Of a stretch of DNA of 64,000 nucleotides, positions 42,326-48,590 are shown piece after piece. Within the stretch, counting starts at the first letter, position 1. Each line of letters opens with the position of its first letter. Location of the stretch: the NCBI GenBank assembly GCA_942491885.1, contig CALOCQ010000002.1:248001-312000 (forward strand). The letters run 5' to 3'. This DNA comes from CALBPI01 sp942491885 (GTDB lineage Bacteria > Pseudomonadota > Gammaproteobacteria > Steroidobacterales > Woeseiaceae). Below the pieces are notes generated by a model. It did not search any database, had not been told where the DNA came from, and saw nothing but the letters and a program-made list of their open reading frames with translations. The translations under genes were made by a program, and so were the position numbers.

Positions 42326-42406
42326 CACCGCTTCGATGATATTGAAACGCGGCGTGAGTTCTTCACGATGCTGACGGCGTTCCTCGATCGTCATCTCGCC
42401 GATTAA
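42326..42406 (+). pseudogene. C-terminal remnant of an S9/alpha-beta hydrolase gene
   Basis: This stretch encodes HRFDDIETRREFFTMLTAFL and DRHLAD before a stop. It resembles the conserved C-terminus of S9-type prolyl oligopeptidases (H-x-F near the catalytic His, then a helix ending in FLxRHL). The bases before it, back to the MscS stop, give no matching coding sequence in this frame. Best explained as the 3' end of a deleted gene, at low certainty. Confidence 0.45.
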
Positions 42407-42463
42407 TGCCGGGCGCCCAACGCCTGGGGATTAACGCTGGTGCGGATGCGTAACGGCCGACAC

Positions 42464-43624
42464 CTAGCGGAAATAGACGGCCTTAAGCATGGCGACAACA
42501 TCACCGTCGGCGTCAAACAGTGCCAATGTTTCCCCGCTCCTGCGATGCGTTCGCGCCGCTGATAACACCGTTTGCAACCGCTGTTCGTCGGCCGCCAATA
42601 GCGGCGGACACGCCATGCGTGTCGCCATCGCCGCACCGAATGTCGCACCAGTATCGTCAGCCTCAAAGCTACCGGAAAACTGATTACAGCCAACCGTCGC
42701 CACGAAGCGCTGTTCTTCATTGTTACGGAGAATAAGATGCGGCTCGCGTTGCTCGGCGGGTGCCGCGACATCGCTACCCATCAATGACTCAATCTTCCAA
42801 TAGGTATTACGCAACGACGCCGTGGCCCGATTCTGCTCGCATCGTCGTGTCGGTGACGTATTGCCCACGCGCTTGACAACCACGTGCCGGCGCGGCGGCC
42901 CCTCCATGGCTTCGCGCTCGACGATGCCGCCCTCGATCGTTGCATACAGCGGCGCGGCCGGCCCGACGCCAGACGCAAGATACAGGCGTTCAAGTGCAAT
43001 GTAGTCCGCCTCCATGGCGACCGGATAGCTGCGATTCGAGATGCATTCCTTGAATATTGCGGCGTCAGCCATGTAGGTGAACTCGCCGCCCATGAACAAG
43101 TCCTGCAATTCAACCGGCATGAAGCCCGGCGTGCGCCGCAAGGAATAGTCCAGCGACGATTCGATGCGCTGGCCGGAAATATCGCGTATGCGTAATTCCC
43201 CGGTGCCTTCGACATCGAACAGCAACGGCATCTCAGCCGCACCGTGCAGTGTGATGGTGTCCTCGATCGGGTCCGCATACCAATGGCCTATCTCGTCACG
43301 CGCGAGCGGCGCCTCACCGCCGAGCCATTGCCGACGCATGTGATACACCTGATCGCCCCACAGGTCGAGGTGGTAGGAGATGCCCTCGCAGTCGGCGCAT
43401 GGCAACGTGCCGGTGAATGACCCCGGCAAGCGCAGGCCATTGGCCGCGACGAAGGAATCGTCGTCTGTCGCGGCATCTCGCGTAGCCGGTGTGGCGATAG
43501 TTTTTTCGGTTGCCAGCGGAATGTTCTGCCTGTCCGTCGCCACGGTGGCATGTTCGGCCGGCGCGCATGCCAGCAGTAAACAAGCGGCAAGAAGCAATAC
43601 ACCAAGGGCTCGCGCGTTGTACAT
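42464..43624 (-). CDS. NlpE-like/META domain lipoprotein
   Basis: A 386-residue lipoprotein (VLLLAACLLLAC, Cys20). The NlpE-type N-terminal domain holds GTLPCADCEGISYHLDL with the CxxC motif near residue 77. The C-terminal third is a META/HslJ domain (NTYWKIESLMG, VATVGCNQFSGSFEADD, TRMACPPLLAADEQRLQ). The family senses or resists copper or envelope stress, and the two domains often co-occur. It is separated from the IS element by a strong terminator and 180 bases of non-coding sequence. Confidence 0.85.
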   Translation of the reverse strand: MYNARALGVLLLAACLLLACAPAEHATVATDRQNIPLATEKTIATPATRDAATDDDSFVAANGLRLPGSFTGTLPCADCEGISYHLDLWGDQVYHMRRQWLGGEAPLARDEIGHWYADPIEDTITLHGAAEMPLLFDVEGTGELRIRDISGQRIESSLDYSLRRTPGFMPVELQDLFMGGEFTYMADAAIFKECISNRSYPVAMEADYIALERLYLASGVGPAAPLYATIEGGIVEREAMEGPPRRHVVVKRVGNTSPTRRCEQNRATASLRNTYWKIESLMGSDVAAPAEQREPHLILRNNEEQRFVATVGCNQFSGSFEADDTGATFGAAMATRMACPPLLAADEQRLQTVLSAARTHRRSGETLALFDADGDVVAMLKAVYFR

Positions 43625-43773
43625 AGCTATAGACTCTATGGCATTGGTGAAGGTCCGAATGTTTCATCCGCCACTAGCAGAGTCAACTGCACGCAGATAG
43701 CAGTGTATCCCCCTCCCCGTCTCGGTGGCTTTTTTTGCCTGTTCGATTAGATAAAGCCACGCTCGACAGATAC

Positions 43774-43805
43774 AAAAAAAGGCCATCCCTGACGGGATGA
43801 CCTTT
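43774..43805 (-). terminator. Intrinsic terminator of tRNA-Arg, displaced by the IS element
   Basis: On the minus strand AAAGGTCATCCC-GTCA-GGGATGGCCTTT is a 12-bp stem with one wobble, followed by further T. Its base AAAGG is the same 5 bases that flank the other end of the IS481 element. Removing the IS places this hairpin 6 bases past the tRNA-Arg end, so it is read as that tRNA's terminator. Confidence 0.85.
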
Positions 43806-45099
43806 TGAGCTACTCGACACATAGCTTACAGATTGTTCCGGACACATGGTTTACACATAACGGTATTTGGGGAGAGCCCGGATGCCTTGGAATGAGTGTA
43901 AACCGATGGATGAAAGACTACGTTTCATAGCCAGGCTCCTCGAAGGCGAGAAGATGGCACCGCTGTGCCGTGAGTTCGGGATATCCCGCGTCACCGGCTA
44001 CAAGATCTATAACCGCTATAAAGACAGTGGCCTTGACGGGCTCAACGATCGCAGCCGTGCGCCCTACCGCCAAGCCAACAAGTTGCCCTTCCAGATCGAG
44101 AGAACGATCTTAGGCATCAAGAAGCAACACCCGACATGGGGTGCGCGCAAGATCCGCGACAAACTGCTCAAGCAGTTCGCCATGATCACGCCACCAGCGA
44201 TCAGCACTGTGCACGCTGTGCTCGATCGCCATGGCCTGGTCAATCGCAAGAAGCGCCGACGCTACAAGGCGCGCGGCACCGCGCTGATCGGCGCTGATGC
44301 GCCCAACGGCCTGTGGTGCGCCGACTACAAGGGTGAGTTCATGCTCGGTAATCACCAGTACTGCTACCCACTCACCATCAGCGACTATAAGTCGCGATAT
44401 CTACTTGCCTGCGAAGGCGTTGGATCAACCCGCTCCGACTTTGCGTTCTCCATTTTTGAACGCGCTTTCAAGGACTTCGGACTGCCGCACGCCATACGCA
44501 CCGACAACGGCGTGCCCTTCGCTTCGGGCAATGCCCTGTTCGGTCTGAGTAAACTCTCTGTGTGGTGGCTACGCCTCGGCATCCAGATCCAGCGCATCAA
44601 GCCCGGGCATCCCGAGCAGAATGGCCGTCACGAGCGCATGCATCTGACGCTGAAGAAAGAGGCCACCAAGCCCGCCGCGTTCAACTTCCTGCAACAGCAG
44701 CAACGCTTCGATGACTTCATTGGGGTTTACAACAATGAGCGACCACACCAAGCGCTCGGCGGCGCCTACCCCGGTGATCTGTATACACCTTCACCGCGAG
44801 TGTATGAACCACCAGACGAACCCGACTACCCCTATCACGACCGGACCGTAAGGGTCACTCGCTGCGGGCGCATCTGCCTGGGCAGACGCAAAATCAACCT
44901 CAGCTCAGTGTTCGCCGGCCAAACCGTTGGCATACGAGAAGTCGACAACCAGATCTGGCTGGTCAGCTTCTTAGAGTATGATCTGGGATACTTCGATAAA
45001 GAAAGGGACCGGGTAGAACCCGGCCCCTCACCGTTTATGCCGGACAAAGTGTTAACTATGTGTCCGGAATAAGGTGTAAACCATGTGACCGGTTAACAC
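43806..45099 (+). mobile_element. IS481-family insertion sequence, 1294 bp
   Basis: The element encloses one transposase. Both ends carry two CACAT-containing subrepeats with the same 25-base spacing, the first beginning 12 bases in. Left: CACATAGCTTACA then CCGGACACATGGTTTACAC (43818-43861); right, reverse complement: CACATGGTTTACACC then CCGGACACATAGTTAACAC. CCTTT occurs at 43801-43805 and 45100-45104 and is read as a 5-bp target duplication. The outer 12 bases differ between ends, so the exact boundaries may be off by a base. Confidence 0.85.
43882..45072 (+). CDS. IS481-family transposase
   Basis: A 396-residue DDE transposase beginning PWNECKPMDERLRFIARLL. GGGGAG lies 9 bases before the ATG at 43882; an upstream TTG was rejected. 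The N-terminus is a helix-turn-helix (PLCREFGISRVTGYKIYNRY), the catalytic core has D in LWCADYKGEF, D in IRTDNGVPF and E in QNGRHERMHLTLKKE. The sequence matches the widespread IS481 type across its length, with no stop, so it is intact. It runs opposite to the tRNA and converges with nothing on its left except the tRNA terminator. Confidence 0.95.
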   Translation: MPWNECKPMDERLRFIARLLEGEKMAPLCREFGISRVTGYKIYNRYKDSGLDGLNDRSRAPYRQANKLPFQIERTILGIKKQHPTWGARKIRDKLLKQFAMITPPAISTVHAVLDRHGLVNRKKRRRYKARGTALIGADAPNGLWCADYKGEFMLGNHQYCYPLTISDYKSRYLLACEGVGSTRSDFAFSIFERAFKDFGLPHAIRTDNGVPFASGNALFGLSKLSVWWLRLGIQIQRIKPGHPEQNGRHERMHLTLKKEATKPAAFNFLQQQQRFDDFIGVYNNERPHQALGGAYPGDLYTPSPRVYEPPDEPDYPYHDRTVRVTRCGRICLGRRKINLSSVFAGQTVGIREVDNQIWLVSFLEYDLGYFDKERDRVEPGPSPFMPDKVLTMCPE

Positions 45100-45110
45100 C
45101 CTTTCTTGTA

Positions 45111-45187
45111 TGGCGCGCCTGGAAGGATTCGAACCTCCGACCGCCTGGTTCGTAGCCAGGTACTCTATCCAACTGAGCTACAGGCGC
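45111..45187 (-). tRNA. tRNA-Arg (anticodon ACG)
   Basis: On the minus strand: acceptor GCGCCTG pairs with CAGGCGC; D-arm GCTC; anticodon stem CCTGG / CCAGG around CTACGAA, giving ACG; T-arm GGAGG-TTCGAAT-CCTTC; G discriminator and genomically encoded CCA. All 77 bases are regular. Its own promoter lies at 45215-45243, and the IS element begins 11 bases past the CCA end. Confidence 0.97.
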
Positions 45188-45499
45188 GTAGCTTTGCCCC
45201 TCGCAGGGCGCGTGATTATACGAACCGCGCACCACAATTGCCAGCTTGCTGTGAATACTATGCCAGATTCGGGGCAAAGCAAGCATCGAGTCTTGCCAGG
45301 AAACGCCGCAGCTACAGACGGCAGAGACACAGAGCATTGAATTAACTGGGGTTTCGGCCCCAATAGGCTATTTGCTCTGTACGAGCCAATGTGGCCCGAA
45401 CCCCGCGATGCTGGAACAGTCGGTCCGAATGCACTAACGTCGTCAGGAGATCTGCGTCGCCAGATTGCACCTGACTTCAACTAACAGACGGGATTACAC
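45188..45499. other. Intergenic stretch between tRNA-Arg and lipoprotein gene
   Basis: 312 bases with the tRNA-Arg promoter at the left end. I see no conserved ORF, RNA fold or repeat in the rest. Confidence 0.5.
45215..45243 (-). promoter_or_regulatory. tRNA-Arg promoter with GC-rich discriminator
   Basis: Perfect TATAAT on the minus strand (45220-45215), weak -35 TGGCAA 17 bases upstream, and a GC-rich discriminator CACGCGCCC directly after, as in stringently controlled stable-RNA promoters. The predicted leader is about 20 bases. Confidence 0.8.
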
Positions 45500-46114
45500 A
45501 TGACACGTACATTGAGCCGCGCTTTCGTCGCACGAACGTTTGCATGCTGCGCTGCGATTGCACTGGCCTCCGGCTGCACAACCGCGACAACCAGCACACA
45601 AACTTTTGTCGCCACCGGGAACCCGGAACTGGAGGCCAGCTATGTCGCAGCGGACGCCGACTTCGACCAATATACGTCGCTGTTTGCCAGCGATGTCGGC
45701 ATTTTCTTTCCCGCCAATGCCGCTCCCGCGCCAGAAGACCAGCAACGTACACGCCGGATTTTCCGTGAGGCTTTTCTGCCGCGACTGGAAGGCTACCGGA
45801 TCGTCGACAGCACCGGCCCGTCGACACTCGATGTTCGCGCGTCAATCATCGACTACAGGAACGCCGCCAGTTACGACGTCCCTAACGTGCGCCGTGAGCT
45901 GCAGGGTGTGGCGCGCGCCGGCGCATTGATGTTCATGATGGAACTGCGTGATTCGCAAACCGGCAGGGTGCTTGCGCGCGGCGCGGACAGCGTGTCGGCA
46001 CCGCCATTTTCGACATCGCCCGACGTTGAGACAGACTGGAGTGAAGTCGAAGTGGCGGCCGCACGATGGGCGACATTATTCCGCGAATTTCTGGACGCTA
46101 ACCTGCGCGAATAG
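45500..46114 (+). CDS. DUF3313-like lipoprotein
   Basis: A 204-residue lipoprotein (CCAAIALASGC, Cys26). The mature part has FDQYTSLFASDVGIFF, RIFREAFLPRLEGYRIVD, STLDVRASIIDYRNA and a final helix AAARWATLFREFLDANLRE. This follows the layout of the DUF3313 group. The last helix resembles the tail of the convergent lipoprotein at 46182-46880, suggesting distant paralogues. No function is known. GGGA precedes the ATG. Confidence 0.75.
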   Translation: MTRTLSRAFVARTFACCAAIALASGCTTATTSTQTFVATGNPELEASYVAADADFDQYTSLFASDVGIFFPANAAPAPEDQQRTRRIFREAFLPRLEGYRIVDSTGPSTLDVRASIIDYRNAASYDVPNVRRELQGVARAGALMFMMELRDSQTGRVLARGADSVSAPPFSTSPDVETDWSEVEVAAARWATLFREFLDANLRE

Positions 46115-46181
46115 CTGTCTGTCGCGCCACTCTGGTTACGTTCAACGCCGTCGTTGCTCTATCGAACGCAGCGTCGCGCCG

Positions 46182-46880
46182 TTATTCAGGCTTCGCCGCA
46201 TAAGTATCCAGTCGCTCCGCCAACCGCCGCGCCCAGAGCTGGGCAATCTTGCGCACTTCGGTCGCGTTGTTCATCCGGGTAGATTCACGCATACCCAGTG
46301 CATTGCCGGCAACACGCCGGTCAACACTCCTGGCCAATATCGCATTCGAATCCGCGTCACGAATCTCCATGACCAGGGTGGCCGCGCCGACGTCCCTGAG
46401 GTAGATGGCCGTTCTGCCTGCTGGCTCCGGCGGCACGAAAGAAACCACATCAACCAAAGCCGCCTGAATCAAGAGCACGTCCGGGCCCGGCTCACTCACC
46501 AGCGTAAAGTGCTTGCTCTTGCCGAGCTCATTTAAAAAAGTTTCGGCCATAATCACTTCGAGGCGCGCTTTCTGCGCGGTAATCATTTCGTAGTGATCAG
46601 CACCAATACGATTGACAAGAAGACGCCCGGACTCGCCGCCAGGCCGGTATTCGACGCCCACGCCCTGCAGCAGAATCTTTGAATACTGAGAGATATCGAT
46701 GTCCGGACGTGCCCACGCCTCATCCGCACTGCTGCCTTTAACCGGGTAGAGGCCGTCATAGGTCAACTGCGCCGTATCGCTCGTATCCAGCATCGGCTCG
46801 CTGGCACAGCCGGCCGCGCCAGCGATAAGGGCCAGTACTAAAGCAGTGCGAGCAAATGATCGCGCCAGTATCAAAGTCAT
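46182..46880 (-). CDS. DUF3313 family lipoprotein
   Basis: A 232-residue lipoprotein starting at 46880: AAGGAG is 7 bases before this ATG, while an ATG two codons earlier sits too close to it. Signal: TLILARSFARTALVLALIAG and GC at the lipid site. The mature sequence has YDGLYPVKGSSADEAWARPD, DISQYSKILLQGVGVEYRPG, AETFLNELGKSKHFTLVSEP and VRKIAQLWARRLAERLDTY. This matches DUF3313. It converges on the preceding lipoprotein with 67 bases between. Confidence 0.8.
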   Translation of the reverse strand: MTLILARSFARTALVLALIAGAAGCASEPMLDTSDTAQLTYDGLYPVKGSSADEAWARPDIDISQYSKILLQGVGVEYRPGGESGRLLVNRIGADHYEMITAQKARLEVIMAETFLNELGKSKHFTLVSEPGPDVLLIQAALVDVVSFVPPEPAGRTAIYLRDVGAATLVMEIRDADSNAILARSVDRRVAGNALGMRESTRMNNATEVRKIAQLWARRLAERLDTYAAKPE

Positions 46881-47134
46881 GGTCATTCTCCTTGTCTGCA
46901 ACCGGGCATGGGCAGGTTTGCTATCGCAGGTCTCGCGTGTGAGCAAAAAATCGCAGAGCTCCGGTCAACATCGGTTGGTCAATCGATCCTTTGAGTCTAT
47001 CCAGTCTGCATGGCGATGGGAATACGCCCGCCCGTCGCCGCGCTTTGCGCGCGCCATTGGGGCGTGAAAAAGTGACAGCGTCGTCAGGCCCGATTGGGTA
47101 CACTGCCGTCATTAATCAATGGATAGGAAAAATC

Positions 47135-47758
47135 GTGAGAACAATCCTGATCGCGAGTTTCGTAGTAGTGCTTTGCGCCTGCGCCGCACCTTCTGTAACC
47201 CGCGTGCAACCTTTGGTCGATGGCGCCGACGCACCTTACCAACGTGTGTTGGTCGTCTCACTATTCAAGTCTTACGGCGCGCGCCGTGATCTCGAAAAAG
47301 CGCTGGTCAGGCAGTTGGAGGCGCGCGGTATTGAGGCCGTATCAAGCTCGTCAATGATGAAGACGACCACGCCAATGACCCGTCAGTTCTATCAAGGCCT
47401 GGTGGCGTCAGAGAAAGTCGATTCGGTGTTGGTAACCCAGTTGGTCACCGCGGACCTGTCGGCAAAAGCAAAAGATGCAAGCCCACAGGCCACGTATAAC
47501 GTATGGGCCACGAATTACTTCAACGTCTGGAGTGTCGAGCTGACCGAGTATGTCGAGCCCCAGCTGGTCGAGCTCAAACAGGAAATCGTGCTGGCAGCAC
47601 ATATGTACTCGGCGAGCACGCAACAGCCGGTGTGGGCCATCGAGACTAAAACGACGATCAAGCGCAACTACGACGAGCGCATCAGCCTGGCGCAAATTGA
47701 CGGCGAGGCACAGGCGATTGTAAAGACGATGTCTACTGATGGACTGCTGGCAGAATAA
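47135..47758 (+). CDS. Uncharacterised lipoprotein
   Basis: A 207-residue protein starting with GTG at 47135 (AGGA 7 bases upstream); a longer in-frame ORF from 46991 has no signal and was rejected. Lipoprotein signal VRTILIASFVVVLCAC with the lipid Cys near 16. The body has YQRVLVVSLFKSYGARRDLE, SVLVTQLVTADLSAKAKD and a C-terminal helix QIDGEAQAIVKTMSTDGLL. It looks like an envelope protein of the small group present here; I do not recognise the family. Confidence 0.7.
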   Translation: MRTILIASFVVVLCACAAPSVTRVQPLVDGADAPYQRVLVVSLFKSYGARRDLEKALVRQLEARGIEAVSSSSMMKTTTPMTRQFYQGLVASEKVDSVLVTQLVTADLSAKAKDASPQATYNVWATNYFNVWSVELTEYVEPQLVELKQEIVLAAHMYSASTQQPVWAIETKTTIKRNYDERISLAQIDGEAQAIVKTMSTDGLLAE

Positions 47759-47809
47759 TGCCGGCGATCAGCACGGCTGGCTGATCAGCGTAACTTGAGC
47801 AAAAGGAAT

Positions 47810-47900
47810 TGGCGGAGAGAGAGGGATTCGAACCCTCGATGGGCTATTAACCCATACTCCCTTAGCAGGGGAGCGCTTTCGACCACTCAGCCATCTCTCC
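47810..47900 (-). tRNA. tRNA-Ser (anticodon GCT)
   Basis: On the minus strand the acceptor GGAGAGA pairs with TCTCTCC, with G discriminator and encoded CCA. Anticodon loop CTGCTAA gives GCT, reading AGC/AGU. A long variable arm (TATGGGTTAATAGCCCAT) marks it as a type II tRNA. 91 bases. Confidence 0.97.
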
Positions 47901-47946
47901 GCATGATCCTTTCGACCGGGCCGGCCTGGCCGACCACGGGCGCGAA

Positions 47947-47975
47947 AGTGTAAGCCAGATTGTGGCGAGGGTAAA
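47947..47975 (-). promoter_or_regulatory. tRNA-Ser promoter
   Basis: On the minus strand TTTACC, 17 bases, TACACT, then GC-rich CGCGCCCG. This is typical of tRNA promoters. The predicted start is about 40 bases before the tRNA. Confidence 0.65.
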
Positions 47976-47983
47976 GGAGACAC

Positions 47984-48005
47984 GGCTCGCGAGTCCCTGC
48001 GAGCC
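47984..48005 (-). terminator. Weak hairpin after csrA
   Basis: GGCTCGC / GCGAGCC with an 8-base loop, 33 bases past the csrA stop and followed on the minus strand by GTGTCTCCTTT. A plausible weak terminator just ahead of the tRNA-Ser promoter. Confidence 0.5.
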
Positions 48006-48038
48006 GGAATCTGCCGGACGGTTACCTAGCGTTCAGGA

Positions 48039-48233
48039 CTAACTGTCCTCTGAATTGTCGCTATCACCGCTCTCTGTCTGAATACGGTCAAAAATCTCCT
48101 GACGGTGTACCGCCACATCTTTGGGCGCATTGATGCCCAACCGAATCTGATTTCCTTTTACGCCCAGTACCGTGACCGAAACGTCTTCTCCTATCACTAC
48201 AGTTTCACCGACTCTGCGTGTGAGAATCAACAT
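48039..48233 (-). CDS. csrA: Carbon storage regulator CsrA
   Basis: A 64-residue protein that matches CsrA/RsmA: LILTRRVGETVVIGEDVSV, GVKGNQIRLGINAPKDVAVH and RQEIFDRIQ. The conserved L4 and R44 RNA-binding positions are present. CsrA binds GGA motifs in mRNA leaders and controls translation of carbon, motility and biofilm genes. GGAG lies 9 bases before the ATG. Gene order alaS, csrA, tRNA-Ser is as in many Gammaproteobacteria. The short acidic tail SGDSDNSEDS is not conserved. Confidence 0.97.
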   Translation of the reverse strand: MLILTRRVGETVVIGEDVSVTVLGVKGNQIRLGINAPKDVAVHRQEIFDRIQTESGDSDNSEDS

Positions 48234-48250
48234 GAACTATTCTCCAAAAT

Positions 48251-48259
48251 CCCCCCCCC
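48251..48259 (-). repeat. G9 homopolymer in the csrA leader
   Basis: Nine C on the plus strand, nine G in the mRNA, located 18 to 26 bases before the csrA ATG and just upstream of the ribosome site. Tracts of this length can slip during replication. Confidence 0.7.
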
Positions 48260-48451
48260 GTAGCCGGACCCTCATTGCCCGCTACAGAACCACATGAGTT
48301 CGCGACTCCCGGCTTCTGAACCGATCCTGATCGCCCACCCCAAAAGTTCTGCAACGCTACAAACCCGGATGTGTGAACACATCTTCATTAATTTTGCAGC
48401 GCAGAAAACCAACACACGCCCGAACACCTGTAAGGCCTCCAAGGCGGGGCA

Positions 48452-48480
48452 ATTACAACCGAAACCGATAGGACTTGCAA
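48452..48480 (-). promoter_or_regulatory. csrA promoter
   Basis: TTGCAA, 17 bases, TGTAAT on the minus strand, about 220 bases before the csrA ATG. The -35 overlaps the alaS terminator's T-run. The leader between it and csrA also contains GATGTG-TGAA-CACATC (48368-48383), a 6-bp inverted repeat of unknown meaning. Confidence 0.6.
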
Positions 48481-48504
48481 AAATCCGCTGCTAATTTCAG
48501 CGGA
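48479..48504 (-). terminator. alaS intrinsic terminator
   Basis: TCCGCTG / CAGCGGA stem, 7-base loop, followed by five T on the minus strand, 87 bases past the alaS stop. Confidence 0.85.
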
Positions 48505-48590
48505 CAAATGGGACGTAATTCCCTGTTATCTATGGGAATATATTCCCCGCAAACAGAAAGCGCTTTATCTAAGGCATATGCGGTGTTTGG

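Noticed and set aside
48368..48383. CRP-like palindrome upstream of csrA
   Set aside because: GATGTG-TGAA-CACATC has only a 4-base spacer; CRP sites need TGTGA-N6-TCACA.
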